Under the pieces are notes generated by a model that was not told the origin of the DNA, made no database searches, and was given only the letters and a program-made list of their open reading frames with translations. From NCBI RefSeq assembly GCF_900091415.1, contig NZ_FMHU01000001.1:2914001-2978000 (forward strand): a DNA stretch of 64,000 bases, given 5' to 3'. The DNA is from Micromonospora inyonensis (GTDB taxonomy: Bacteria > Actinomycetota > Actinomycetes > Mycobacteriales > Micromonosporaceae). How positions within the stretch are numbered: position 1 is the first letter of the stretch; each line of letters opens with the position of its first letter. The position numbers were made by a program, and so were the translations under genes. Positions 1 through 8,723 of the stretch are shown piece by piece.

Positions 1-710
1 CGCACCGGTACGCGTTCTGGGGCCGGCACACCCCCGAGGGCGATGCCCCGCACCAGCGGCTGCTGCACGCCGACGACCACGACCTGCGGTTCACCTGGCT
101 GCTCGGTGGGGAGGAGACCACCACCACGATCAACCTGGCCGAGGACGGTCCGGACGCGACCATCCTCACCCTCACCCAGACCCACTTCGACTTCGCCGAG
201 GCGATCAGCGGCAGCAACATCCGGGGTGTGTTCCAGACCTGGTGGTCGCTGGGCATCGCCAACCTCGCCGCCCACCTGGAGGGGCGCCCTCTGCTGCCGA
301 AGGTCGACTTCACCTCCACCGACCTGCGCGGCGAGCTGCTCATCGACGCGCCGACGGACGCGGTCTACACCTCGCTCACCGACTCCGACCAGGCCAGCGC
401 CTGGTTCGGGTACCCGATCGGCATCGAGCCCTGGGTCGGCGGCCGGTACGCCATGGGCGGCTTCGACTCCGGGCACGCGGCGAAGGTCGTCGACCTGGAA
501 CCGGGACGGCGGATCTCGGTCGACTGGGGACCGCCCGGCGTCACCACCTGGGAGCTGTCCGAGTCCGCCGGCCGGACCCGGCTCACCTTCGTGCAGAGCG
601 GCTTCGACGAGCAGAACCCGCCGTACGCCGCCTGGGGTGGCTCCGTCTCCGGGCTCGCCGAGCTCCGCCGCTACCACGAGGTGCCCGACTGGCGACCGAT
701 CTGGCTCTGA
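1..710 (+). CDS. SRPBCC/AHSA1-family protein, 5'-truncated by the window edge
   Basis: The reading frame is open from the first bases of the window and ends with TGA at 708-710. It holds two consecutive START-like (SRPBCC, activator-of-Hsp90-ATPase type) units. The first ends near FQTWWSLGIANLAAHLEG. The second begins near GELLIDAPTDAVYTSLTD and contains the usual WFGYPIGIEPWVGGRYAMGG and WELSESAGRTRLTFVQSGF segments. Such domains form a hydrophobic ligand cavity; the ligand and cellular role cannot be read from sequence. The N-terminus lies upstream of the window, so an internal ATG or GTG should not be taken as the start. Confidence 0.8.
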   Translation, partial: HRYAFWGRHTPEGDAPHQRLLHADDHDLRFTWLLGGEETTTTINLAEDGPDATILTLTQTHFDFAEAISGSNIRGVFQTWWSLGIANLAAHLEGRPLLPKVDFTSTDLRGELLIDAPTDAVYTSLTDSDQASAWFGYPIGIEPWVGGRYAMGGFDSGHAAKVVDLEPGRRISVDWGPPGVTTWELSESAGRTRLTFVQSGFDEQNPPYAAWGGSVSGLAELRRYHEVPDWRPIWL

Positions 711-748
711 CGCCGTTAGCGGCCGGCCGATCGGGGTACTGCCCGTCG

Positions 749-982
749 ATGTTCCTCATCTTCGGACTCCGTACCTCGGTCAGCCGCTCGGGTGTGGTCG
801 CCATGGTCTGCCCCAACTGCGGCAACCACGCCGCTCAGGTGATCACCAAGCGGTCGACGAGGTTCAGCGTGTTCTTCGTCCCGCTCATCCCGATCCGCAC
901 CCGCTACGTGCGGCAGTGCTCGTTCTGCGGCGCGGAGTACGTCATCGGAAAGCACGAGGCGCGACACCTCCCGGTCGGCTGA
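749..982 (+). CDS. Small zinc-ribbon protein (77 aa)
   Basis: A short protein starting MFLIFGLRTSV with two CxxC pairs, CPNCG near residue 20 and CSFCG near residue 55, separated by a basic/hydrophobic stretch (FSVFFVPLIPIRTRY). This is the pattern of small zinc-ribbon proteins common in actinomycetes. The paired cysteines probably bind one zinc ion. No enzymatic motif is present and the function is unknown. It lies 38 bases downstream of the SRPBCC gene in the same direction and could be co-transcribed. ATG at 749 is chosen because the 19 residues before the first CxxC (MFLIFGLRT...) match what I recall of this family; no strong ribosome-binding site is visible. Confidence 0.7.
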   Translation: MFLIFGLRTSVSRSGVVAMVCPNCGNHAAQVITKRSTRFSVFFVPLIPIRTRYVRQCSFCGAEYVIGKHEARHLPVG

Positions 983-983
983 G

Positions 984-1160
984 ATGACCCGCTTCCTCTG
1001 CTGGCTGATCGGCCGCGCCCCGACCACGCCCGACGAGCCCCCCACCCACACGGTGTCCCGGCCGCCCTGCACCCCCGGTCGGCGACGTCGACGCCGCCGC
1101 CGACCGTCCGCCGGGGCGCGGCTGCCCCGTTCTCCCCGGAACCGGTCCACCGGCCGCTGA
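984..1160 (+). CDS. Possible small arginine-rich hypothetical protein (58 aa)
   Basis: ATG at 984 lies one base after the stop codon of the zinc-ribbon gene and opens 58 codons (MTRFLCWLIGRAPTTPDEPP...) with an arginine-rich middle. The coupling-like spacing is the only argument for it. Composition is that of low-complexity GC-rich DNA and no family is recognised. It may be a chance frame. Confidence 0.2.
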   Translation: MTRFLCWLIGRAPTTPDEPPTHTVSRPPCTPGRRRRRRRRPSAGARLPRSPRNRSTGR

Positions 1161-1285
1161 CCGTGCCGCTCCCCGCCGCCGCCCGCTGAGGTGTTTGCAG
1201 GGGTCCCCTCCGGGGCGCGACCGGCACACCCTCCCGGGCTCTGGAGTCCGTTGGGGCCGCGGCGGCACCCGCTCCGGTCGGGCTG

Positions 1286-1440
1286 CTGCTGACCGAGTTT
1301 TGCGAGTTTCGCGAGGCGCTTACGCGCGCGTGCGCGAGGGGCCTGGTGCTCGTAGACCCCGGGGTGAGGGGGGTCCGGACGCCGCAGCCAAACGCAGCTC
1401 CGGCGGCTACCCACAAGACGTGACAACTCTGCCGCCCCCT
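1286..1440. repeat. Non-coding repeat, copy A (partner at 5548-5903)
   Basis: This stretch shares several blocks with 5548-5903 in the same order and orientation: a G/C-rich block around 1331-1364 (gcgcgaggg then cctggtgctcgt), a block around 1373-1405 (ggtccggacgcc...), and a 24-base exact match at 1410-1433 versus 5880-5903. A short direct repeat of the type gcgag-ttt-cgcgag occurs at its left. No gene is supported here. The two copies bracket the accessory DNA between 1.4 and 5.5 kb. Confidence 0.55.
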
Positions 1441-1607
1441 CAGGACGGCCCCCCGGGGATCCCCCAGGGAGGCTGCCGAAATCGTCAGCGGACCGGACGG
1501 GGAATCCCGGGCCCGCCTGTGCCCCGCCTCAGCGGAGATGAGGGACCCCTCAAGACCCGGAGGGTGTCTGGCTGTCCGGCCGGGGGTCACGCCGGTCTGT
1601 CACAGCC

Positions 1608-1830
1608 GCCCGCAAGGGCGTCAAAGCTCCGGTCCAGGCCACCCGGCGGTAGCGCATCGAGCGCACGAACGCCTGGCACAACGCCTTCAACCGGCTACAA
1701 CGCCCCTACGAACGCAAAGAAGACGTGGCCAACGCTCACGACGACCTCGTCAACGCCATCGACGCCACCATCGTCACCATCCGTAGCCTCCATCTCGGCC
1801 CGCAGTTCCTCGTCGCCCAACATGCTCATC
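1608..1830 (+). pseudogene. IS5-type transposase, C-terminal relic
   Basis: In one frame the DNA reads ARKGVKAPVQATRR, stop, RIERTNAWHNAFNRL and then QRPYERKEDVANAHDDLVNA. This is the recognisable C-terminal signature of IS5-family DDE transposases (…RRW.VERTNAWHNAFNRLQR.YERR). A TAG at 1650-1652 stands where the family has tryptophan. No upstream catalytic part remains and no terminal repeats were found, so this is a dead fragment. Its left neighbour is repeat copy A and its right neighbour is the IS630-type element. Confidence 0.6.
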
Positions 1831-1889
1831 CCGTTACCTCCTCTCCTATCTCACGGCCGGGCCGTAGCGGCGGGTTCATCTCGTACCTG

Positions 1890-2840
1890 GTGCTTTGACC
1901 ACGAACGTTCACGGTGTTGGTTGACACGCCGTCTGGCCTGCCGGCTGGGTTGTGCCGCGGCGGTCAGGCTGTGGTGGTGGCAGAACCCGTTCGCGTTCGG
2001 CGGCTCAGTGACCAGGAAGGCCAGCAGCTGCTGGGGATCACTCGTAGAGGTACCGGTTCGCCGATCCGGTTACGGCGGGCGATGGTCGTGCTCGCCTCGG
2101 CGGGCGGGAACACGGTGCCGGCGATCGCCCGCCTCGTGCAAGCCGACGAGGACACGATCAGACAGGTCATCCACCGGTTCAACGAGATGGGGATGGCCTG
2201 CTTGGACCCTTAGTGGGCGGGTGGCCGTCCCCGCCAGATCAGTCCTGACGAGGAACAGTTCATCGTCGAGACGGCCAACACCCGCCCCGAGAAGCTGGGG
2301 CGGCCGTTCACCCGCTGGAGCATCCGCAAGCTCGCCGACCACCTGCGCGTTCACTCCAACCGACGGGTCCGCGTGGGCCGGGAACGGCTGCGGCAGATCC
2401 TGCACCGTAAGAGCGCCGCGAACACCCTCGCCGCCTTGAAGTCGATCCGCGCCGCCCGGCCGGACGGGGCGCCGATCTACGTCATTCTGGACAACCTGTC
2501 CGCGCACAAGGGCCTTAAGATCCGCAGGTGGGCGACCCGGAACAAGGTCGAGCTCTGCTTCACCCCGACCTACGCCTCCTGGGCCAACCGATCGAGGCCC
2601 AGTTCGGGCCGCTACGCACCTTCGTCATCGCCGGCTCGAACCACCCCAACCACCCCGCGCTGACCCGGAAAACTGCACGCCTACCTGCGCTGGCGCAACG
2701 CCAGCGACCGCCATCCCGACGTCCTGGCCGCACAACGCCGAGAACGCGCCCGGACCCGCAGCGAACGACAACGACGCTGGGGCCCACCCGCCACCCGCGC
2801 GGCCTGACCCCAACACCGCAAACGTTCGTGGTCAAAGCAC
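1890..2840 (+). mobile_element. IS630-family insertion sequence, inactivated
   Basis: The ends are near-perfect inverted repeats of about 31 bases (1890-1920 and 2810-2840, both beginning gtgctttgaccacgaacgtt when read inward, two mismatches). They enclose a single broken transposase reading frame. The size (951 bp) fits a shortened IS630-type element. Family members duplicate a TA target. The right flank starts with TA but the left flank ends in TG, so a clean duplication is not visible here. Confidence 0.75.
1914..2808 (+). pseudogene. IS630-family transposase pseudogene
   Basis: The N-terminal part reads LRRAMVVLASAGGNTVPAIA followed by RLVQADEDTIRQVIHRF, the family's helix-turn-helix. 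It then meets TAG at 2211-2213, continues in frame through SPDEEQFIVETANTRPEKLG, PIYVILDNLSAHKGLKIRRW and CFTPTYASWAN (the DDE core with the second Asp in ILDN), and shifts frame near 2590 (continuing IEAQFGPLRTFVIAGSNHPN). It shifts again near 2670 (ending LHAYLRWRNASDRHPDVLAA…RAA, stop). A stretch between the HTH and the DDE core also looks shortened, because family members are longer there. The element cannot encode an active enzyme. Confidence 0.75.
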
Positions 2841-2924
2841 TAGCTAGGCCCTTGGGACTGGCAGGGTGTGGTAATCCAATCGTCTTGTATTCACCGCTTG
2901 CCCGCCACGGTGCGTTGCGGAGGC

Positions 2925-4223
2925 TTAAGCCTGGGCGCAGGATGTCGCGGTGCCGGGGTGTCGCAAGGTAACTGATACAGAGTGGGTGGACAACGACTCC
3001 TGAATGAGGCTGCGGGCATGGCTGATCTCGTCGGATGGCAGCGCGGCCAAGACGTTCTCCAGCGGATTCACGCGGCGCGCATGGTCGAACCTCTGGACGT
3101 CATGATCCGACATTCCTGTGATGCCTTGAGAGTTGTCGACCGCGAGCGTGGGCGTGTCAGCACGGTCCGACGATTGCACACGTTGCGGACGGTACAGCAT
3201 TTTGCGAGCTATCCCGTAGTGAGCTGCGGACAGCTTCCGCCGTTCTTCGTAAATGTCGTGCGCCGCGACCAGGACGGACACGGTCAGGTCGTCGAATGGT
3301 CGTGTCTTGGCCACGCTCCGCTGAATGACCTCGCCGAGTGTCGGCGCGTCGGCCGCCTGTTCCAAGCGCTTTCCTTCAGCGGACATCATCGACCCGGACC
3401 GATCACGCCGCCATTGTTCGTGTCGGATTTGTGGCATACCGAATATGGCGTCCCGTGCCAGCGACTCCACGTCATGTGGGCCGCTTGGAGCCTCCGCCTC
3501 GGATTGCCACGGCACACCGAACTGTCGGATCTGGTTCATAAAAACGTCGACGGAAAACTTCCCCCGTGGATCTTGCCCGCGGGAAAAGTTCACCATCCGC
3601 TGACGAAAGCTCCGTAGGAAAGCGTGACTAGCGAGCAGGCGCGACAGTGACTCTTCCGACAGCGCTGACACCGCGCCAGAAACGATCGGGTCCAGCGATC
3701 TGTTGGCGGCGGAGCCGAGCGCCGCGCCGACTTTGAATAGTTCCCACAGCATCACTTCGCTGGCAGTGCCGGTCCACGTACGCACCTGCGGGCCGTCGAA
3801 TATGCCCTCGGACCGGCTGTGCAGGTCACCATCGAGGCGGACCTCGACCGTGGGAACGTTCCAAGTAATGATCGACGTGAACGACTGCCACGGTGGGTGC
3901 CCAGAAGCAGATTGGGCGGCGAGTCGGGCGTAATAGTGGCGGAAAGAAAGGTCGCCAGCCGCCGTACTATCGAGCACAGCGTCGGTGCGGCTGTGGACTC
4001 GTGCGAGTCGCACCAGGGCGCTGCCCCAGAAGCCGAGATCGACGAGTAGTCGCCGACATGTCAGCGTGGGCACGTCGTCCGGGCGGGCTGGCAGCGCAGC
4101 GAGACGATGGCTCATGTCGGCGGCGAGCCGCTCGAACGCGGCAAGGCTGTTGAGCGCTTCGGTTATGCGCGCCGGTAGATGATCGAGAGTCCAGCGGGAG
4201 ATTTGTTCGGAGTAGGTATCCAT
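2925..4223 (-). CDS. Hypothetical protein of foreign base composition (432 aa)
   Basis: An intact frame starting MDTYSEQISRWTLDHLPARI. I do not recognise the family. It looks soluble and mostly helical in its first 110 residues, with no signal peptide or membrane segment. Sequence marks include WQSFTSIITWNVPTVEVRLD near residue 120 and RHEQWRRDRSGSMMS near 270. GC content, particularly at third positions, is clearly lower than in its neighbours, which suggests horizontal acquisition. A very distant relation to helical heme-dioxygenase-like proteins crossed my mind but no motif proves it. It is flanked by the dead IS630 element and is divergent from the kinase-like gene. Two dyads in its upstream region (4284-4323) may regulate it. 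Confidence 0.6.
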   Translation of the reverse strand: MDTYSEQISRWTLDHLPARITEALNSLAAFERLAADMSHRLAALPARPDDVPTLTCRRLLVDLGFWGSALVRLARVHSRTDAVLDSTAAGDLSFRHYYARLAAQSASGHPPWQSFTSIITWNVPTVEVRLDGDLHSRSEGIFDGPQVRTWTGTASEVMLWELFKVGAALGSAANRSLDPIVSGAVSALSEESLSRLLASHAFLRSFRQRMVNFSRGQDPRGKFSVDVFMNQIRQFGVPWQSEAEAPSGPHDVESLARDAIFGMPQIRHEQWRRDRSGSMMSAEGKRLEQAADAPTLGEVIQRSVAKTRPFDDLTVSVLVAAHDIYEERRKLSAAHYGIARKMLYRPQRVQSSDRADTPTLAVDNSQGITGMSDHDVQRFDHARRVNPLENVLAALPSDEISHARSLIQESLSTHSVSVTLRHPGTATSCAQA

Positions 4224-4283
4224 GCCGGGCCGCCCAACGAGAGAAGCGAGTGGGGACGCGAAGGTCGGCGCATCAGGCGAGCG

Positions 4284-4323
4284 CCGGTGATGTGATCATC
4301 ACCGGTGACTGAGTGGTCAGTCA
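4284..4323. promoter_or_regulatory. Two adjacent dyads upstream of the 432-aa gene
   Basis: Dyad one (4284-4303) has perfect 8-base arms, cggtgatg and catcaccg, separated by 4 bases. Dyad two (4306-4323) has perfect 7-base arms, tgactga and tcagtca, separated by 4 bases. They are only two bases apart and lie 60-100 bases upstream of the start at 4223, inside the 334-base divergent spacer (4224-4557). The rest of that spacer shows nothing else I can name. The arrangement suggests operator sites for a dimeric regulator. No regulator gene is adjacent. Confidence 0.4.
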
Positions 4324-4557
4324 ATCCTTTGACCAGGTCGAGGCCCTGATCCCGCCGCGAGGCCACCTGACCCGCGACCCACCTGGGACCACAGACCCCG
4401 CGCGGCCCGGAGCTGCTCGCGCTGCTGGATTGTACGTCGGCCGCCACGGCGGCCCGCTCGAGGAACCGGCCCTCCCCGGGGGGTGATGTCCGTGGGGACA
4501 CGGCGCCGGGGGTCCCAGGGGGTCGGCAGCTCGTTGTGCGCCGCGTAGCTTTGCGTT

Positions 4558-5289
4558 GTGGCTGCGGGCGACGCGACGGTGTACCGGTCGGTCTCGACAT
4601 GGCGGCAGCCGGTGCCGCCAGAGGCATCGGCGACACGCGGGGCGTTGCTGGATTACGTGGCGATGGGCGTGCTGGCGCGGGGGCACGGCCGACTGCGAGT
4701 AGGTATCGACGGGTTGACCGCAGCGGGCAAGACCAGCTTCGGTGATGAGTTGGCTGGCCGGATCTGTCGTACGGGTCGGCCTGTGCTGCGGACGAGCCTA
4801 GATGACTTCAAACGGCCGTGGCGGGACCGCCACCGGTATGACCGGGAGTCCGGTGAAGGGTACTACCGCAACGCCTTCGACTACGAGGCGGTCAAGAACC
4901 TGCTGCTGGAACCGGCCGGCGTCAACGGGTCGGGCGAGTGCGTCCTGTGCAGCATCGACCCGCTGACCCAAGCGGACCACTCGAACGTTGTCACACCCGC
5001 GACGCCAGATGCTGTGCTGATCGTCGATGGCGTGTTCGCCTTCCGGCCCGATATCAATAGATACTGGGACTTCCGAGTCTGGCTGGATATCGACCCTGAA
5101 CTGGCGGTGCGGCGGGGAGTACAGCGCGACCTGGCGGGGGCGGGCCAGGACGCGGAGGCGGTGCACTGTGATCGGTACCAGGCGGCGGAACGTGTCTACC
5201 TCGTGGAGGTGGATCCCGTCAGTCACGCCGACATCGTCGTCGACAACACCCGTTTCGACGAGCCCAGGATCGTGCGGGAGCGGTGTTGA
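4558..5289 (+). CDS. Uridine-kinase-family P-loop protein (243 aa)
   Basis: A classic Walker A motif, GIDGLTAAGKTSF (residues about 49-61), is followed by the kinase-type RTSLDDFKRP motif (about 80) and VLIVDGVFAFRPDI (about 150). This matches the uridine kinase/phosphoribulokinase-like family, which phosphorylates nucleosides or related small molecules. The substrate is not determinable. The LDDF aspartates probably act as catalytic base and metal ligand, as in uridine kinases. GTG at 4558 is the longest start; an in-frame ATG at 4663 precedes the Walker motif closely but would cut the first helix. No clear ribosome-binding site is visible. Confidence 0.65.
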   Translation: MAAGDATVYRSVSTWRQPVPPEASATRGALLDYVAMGVLARGHGRLRVGIDGLTAAGKTSFGDELAGRICRTGRPVLRTSLDDFKRPWRDRHRYDRESGEGYYRNAFDYEAVKNLLLEPAGVNGSGECVLCSIDPLTQADHSNVVTPATPDAVLIVDGVFAFRPDINRYWDFRVWLDIDPELAVRRGVQRDLAGAGQDAEAVHCDRYQAAERVYLVEVDPVSHADIVVDNTRFDEPRIVRERC

Positions 5290-5547
5290 GGTGACGCCGA
5301 AGACGACCACCGCCGGATCGAAGTCGAGCATCATCGCCACGTCGCGCTCCCACCCAGGACTCGAAGCCGGTATGGCGACCGCTCGTCACCGACCACCAGT
5401 AACCCGGCCAGCTCACACCCCATCCTTCAACGCACCGCACTACGCGCACCTGCTCGTGCGCTCGGCGTACCGGTTGACGCTGCGCGCGTTGACTCCGGTC
5501 GGCTCCCGGGAAGTCCTGCGCCGCATGGCCCGGCCAGCCGGGTAGCG
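5290..5547. other. Intergenic stretch, no gene seen
   Basis: Between the kinase-like gene and repeat copy B no frame shows convincing codon bias or a family match. Nothing further can be assigned. Confidence 0.4.
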
Positions 5548-5903
5548 GCCGAGTTCGAGACTTTCGAGACGCGCCTACGCGCCCACGCGCGCTTGCGCGA
5601 GGGCCTGGTGCTCGTGGACCCCGGGCCCCGGTCCCCTCCCCCGGGTGCTCCAGCGGTCACCGGGATGGTCGGGCACCCGCTGTCCGTACGGGTTAGAAAA
5701 CTTTGGGGCCAGGATTTTCGGAGTTTCCGGAGCGCCCTCCGCGCGGACGCCCGAGGAACCGAGGACACCGCCGGCACCCCTGAGGTAAGCCGTGGAAATC
5801 CTGACTGCCGAACGGTCGGCGGTTGGTCCGGACGCCTGCCAAACGCGCGGAATGCCGGGTTCGCCGGGCGGTTTTGACAACCCACAAGACGTGACAACTC
5901 TGC
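5548..5903. repeat. Non-coding repeat, copy B (partner at 1286-1440)
   Basis: This copy shares its left block (5594-5627), the ggtccggacgcc block (about 5826) and a 24-base exact match (5880-5903) with copy A, but contains about 200 extra bases. Inside the extra part, around 5698-5765, a second variant of the left block occurs (ttcggagtttccggagcgcc, compare ttgcgagtttcgcgaggcgc at 1299). The element therefore seems modular. No coding sequence is supported. The following 190 bases up to the nuclease start also show nothing definite. Confidence 0.55.
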
Positions 5904-6096
5904 GGCCCCCGGACGGTGCTCACCAAACGGACGGGAGGCTACGGGTCCGTCAGACCCAGATCAATCTCGGTCCTTAGCGAGTTGTTTTTGGTCCGGAAAC
6001 TACGGGCAGGCCCCCTCCGGTGCGCCGGGGGCGGACCGCGACGTCCCGGGTGCCGGTGCGGGCGGGAGGGGACCGGAGCGCCTATCGTGGCCTGTC

Positions 6097-7188
6097 GTGA
6101 CGACCACCGAGCAGCGACTGGCCGCCATCCGGGGCGACGTGCCGGCCCGCCGGCACAACGCGCGGACGATCGCCGCGCTGACCGGCAACCCGGGCTGCGC
6201 CCGGCGGGCCGTGCTGGACGGGGCCGGGGTGGACAAGCCCCGGCTGGCGGAGCGGATCGGCTTCCCCACCCGGTTCGGGCAGTCCCGGTTCGCGATCAGC
6301 CGGGGCAACGCGTTCGAGGTGCAGGTCAAGGCCGACGGCGGCGCGGAACTGCTGCGGCTGGTCGCCGAGCGGCTCGGGGTGCCGCCGGGCGGGCCGGTGA
6401 CCTGGACCGACCTGAACGCCGACGACCTCACACAGCGGCACGAGCGGTCGCGGGACCTGCTGACCGCCTGCGCCGACGACCCGTCACCCGCCCTGTTCGA
6501 CCACCCGCTGCTCAGTCTGGACGTCGCCGGAGCGCGGGTCTACCTGGAACCCGACCTGGTCGCCGCCCGGCTCGCCGGCCGCTACCACGTCGTGGAGATC
6601 AAGTCGTTCCCGGTGGTCGACGGCCAGGCCGACCCGGGCAAGGTGGCCGCCGCCGCGATCCAGTCCGCCGTCTACGTGCTGGCCCTGCGCGAGCTGCTCG
6701 CCGCCGCCGGGCACGACCCGGAGCTGGTCTCCGCCGACGTGGTGCTGGTCTGCCCGCGCGACTTCGCCAACCAGCCGGTGGCGAGCCTGGTCGACGTACG
6801 CCGGCAACTGCTGGTGCTGCGCCGGCAGCTGGCCCGGATGGCCCGGCTCGACGCGCTGCTGGCCGCCGTACCGGAGGACTTCACCGTCGACCCGACCGCC
6901 GAGCCGGCGGCCCTGGTCGCGGCGCTGCGCACCGTCGAGGCGCACTACGCCCCGGAGTGCCTGGCCGCCTGTGAGCTGGCGTTCTTCTGCCGCGACGAGG
7001 CGCGCGGACACACCGCAGCGCTGGGCCGACCGGTCCGCGAGGCGCTCGGCGGGGTGGCGAGCGTGGCCGAGGCGCTGGCACTCGCCGACGGCGACCACGC
7101 CGGGACGCCGGACCAGGCAGAGGCCGCCGCGCTGCTGCGGGCCGCGGCCCGGCTGCGGGCCGAGGCCCTGGCCGGGGCACCCACGTGA
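6097..7188 (+). CDS. Cas4/RecB-like PD-(D/E)XK nuclease with four conserved cysteines
   Basis: A 363-residue protein with all marks of the Cas4/AddB-type nuclease fold: Cys34 (GNPGCARRA), a glycine-glutamate motif at RGNAFE (Glu74), Asp153 in YLEPD, the ExK motif EIKSF (Glu167, Lys169), and the Q-x3-Y motif QSAVY (Gln189, Tyr193). A C-terminal cysteine trio follows, Cys288, Cys292 and Cys298 in PECLAACELAFFCRDEA. The 1+3 cysteine layout is that of proteins holding a 4Fe-4S cluster around the nuclease core. It should therefore be a metal-dependent DNA exonuclease or endonuclease. No cas genes or CRISPR are near. Its GTG start is at 6097, and its stop overlaps the start of the next gene, so the two are translationally coupled. 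Confidence 0.75.
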   Translation: MTTTEQRLAAIRGDVPARRHNARTIAALTGNPGCARRAVLDGAGVDKPRLAERIGFPTRFGQSRFAISRGNAFEVQVKADGGAELLRLVAERLGVPPGGPVTWTDLNADDLTQRHERSRDLLTACADDPSPALFDHPLLSLDVAGARVYLEPDLVAARLAGRYHVVEIKSFPVVDGQADPGKVAAAAIQSAVYVLALRELLAAAGHDPELVSADVVLVCPRDFANQPVASLVDVRRQLLVLRRQLARMARLDALLAAVPEDFTVDPTAEPAALVAALRTVEAHYAPECLAACELAFFCRDEARGHTAALGRPVREALGGVASVAEALALADGDHAGTPDQAEAAALLRAAARLRAEALAGAPT

Positions 7189-8723
7189 GTACGCTGCGCG
7201 CCCTCGCCCGCGCCCGCGCGCTCGCCACCGGGCGGGCCCAGCCGGTCGCCACCGTCCGGCACCTGCACGTGACCGCCCGACCACTGGTGCTCGTGCCGCT
7301 GGCCATGGCGGGCGAGGCGAACGCCCCCCTCGCGGCGCTGGTCGGCACCGCCCACGACGACCCCCGGCTGCTGGTCGTGCCGCAACCCCGCAACCGGGAC
7401 CAGCGCTTCGCCTTCGCCGCCGAGCTGGCCGGGATCGTGCTGCCCTGGATCGACGGGCACCGGGGCGCGACCGAGGACGTCCCGGTCGACCGGGGCCGGG
7501 ACGTGCGTCAGCGGTACGTCGACGCGCCCCAGCTGGTGGTGCCGAACCCGGCCGGGGTGACGTTCCTGCGCCTGTTCGGGCGGGCCACCCGGTTCCGCCG
7601 CGTCGACGGGGAGTACCCGGTGCACCCGGCGGTGCCGCTGCTCGGCCGCTGGCTGACCTTCTTCGCCGACCGCGCCGAGCATCCGGGCTCGTCGGCGCTG
7701 CTGGCGCTGACCGAGGCGCTGACCCTGCACTGGGCGACCGGGCAGAGCGTGCTGGAGGACCTGCACCTGCCGGCGCTGCTCGGCTGGATCGACCCACCGC
7801 CGGGGCTCACCGGGGCACAGGCCGCCGCCCGCGCCGAGGACCCGGCCGTCTGCCCGCCGGCCGGCCCGGCCACCGACCCGGAGTTCGACAACGCCCGGCT
7901 GTACCCGGCGATCGAGGCGTACGCGGCGGCCGGCGACGACCCGGACGCCCGCCGGGCGGCGTACGCGGAACTGGCGGAGCTGCTGCGCGGCCAGCTCGCG
8001 CCGACCTGGGACCTGATGTGGCGCGGACTGGCGCTGTTGTACGCACTGCGGCCCGGCGCGCGGGTCGCCGGCCGCTGGGACGGCGACCGGGACGCGTTCA
8101 CCGCCTTCGCCGAGCACGTCGACGCGGGCGGGGCGCCGCAACCCCGCCGGGACGGGGCGGTGGCCGCGGCGCAGAAGCTGCATAGGCTGGAACGGGCGCT
8201 GACCGCCTACGCCGTCCAGCGCGCCTACGACGACCCGCTGGTGATGGCCGAGCACCGGCTGACCGGGGAGGCGTTCGTCGGTGACGTCACCCTGGCCGAC
8301 CCGACCCGGGTGGACGACAGCGGCAAACGGCCGGTGCTGCGTCCCCGGATCCAGGTGGTCACCGACGAACCGGTGCCGATGCCGGTCGGCGCGACCCTCT
8401 GGTCGCCGGCCCGGCCCGGCCAGAAGGCGAAGGTGGTCTTCGTCAACCGGGTGGGGGAGTCGAAGACCGAGGTGGTGCTGGAGCTGTCCGGCGGGATGGG
8501 GCGCGGGCTGACCCCGCCGCCCGGGACGGTCCCCGAGGTCGGGGAGCGGCTCTGCTACACCACCCTGTCGGACGCGTTCCTGCCGGCCGGGGCGTTCCCG
8601 ACGGTCGAGGAGACCCCGTGGACGCACGGCGGTCCGCCGCCGATCGCCGTCGACCCGGACGCGGTGGAGCCGGACGTCGTCGACCGCCCGGACGACCCGG
8701 CCGCCGCCGAGGAGTGGGACTGA
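7185..8723 (+). CDS. Unknown partner of the Cas4-like nuclease (512 aa)
   Basis: The GTG start at 7185 overlaps the TGA of the nuclease gene (GTGA), a strong sign that the products work together. The protein is soluble and acidic at its C-terminus (PDAVEPDVVDRPDDPAAAEEWD). I recognise no catalytic motif. The first 150 residues are basic and rich in beta-strand-like segments, residues about 150-320 look helical, and about 370-450 resemble a small beta domain (GATLWSPARPGQKAKVVFVN). No Walker motif is present, so it is not a helicase. By context it could be a DNA-binding or targeting subunit for the nuclease; that is inference only. Confidence 0.65.
   Translation: MSTLRALARARALATGRAQPVATVRHLHVTARPLVLVPLAMAGEANAPLAALVGTAHDDPRLLVVPQPRNRDQRFAFAAELAGIVLPWIDGHRGATEDVPVDRGRDVRQRYVDAPQLVVPNPAGVTFLRLFGRATRFRRVDGEYPVHPAVPLLGRWLTFFADRAEHPGSSALLALTEALTLHWATGQSVLEDLHLPALLGWIDPPPGLTGAQAAARAEDPAVCPPAGPATDPEFDNARLYPAIEAYAAAGDDPDARRAAYAELAELLRGQLAPTWDLMWRGLALLYALRPGARVAGRWDGDRDAFTAFAEHVDAGGAPQPRRDGAVAAAQKLHRLERALTAYAVQRAYDDPLVMAEHRLTGEAFVGDVTLADPTRVDDSGKRPVLRPRIQVVTDEPVPMPVGATLWSPARPGQKAKVVFVNRVGESKTEVVLELSGGMGRGLTPPPGTVPEVGERLCYTTLSDAFLPAGAFPTVEETPWTHGGPPPIAVDPDAVEPDVVDRPDDPAAAEEWD

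Noticed and set aside
1195..1610. Open plus-strand frame running from repeat copy A into the IS5 relic
   Set aside because: The frame crosses non-coding repeat and two transposase relics in the wrong phases; it is a chance fusion.
1888..2842. TA target duplication of the IS630-type element
   Set aside because: Only the right flank begins with TA; the left flank ends TG, so a duplication cannot be claimed.
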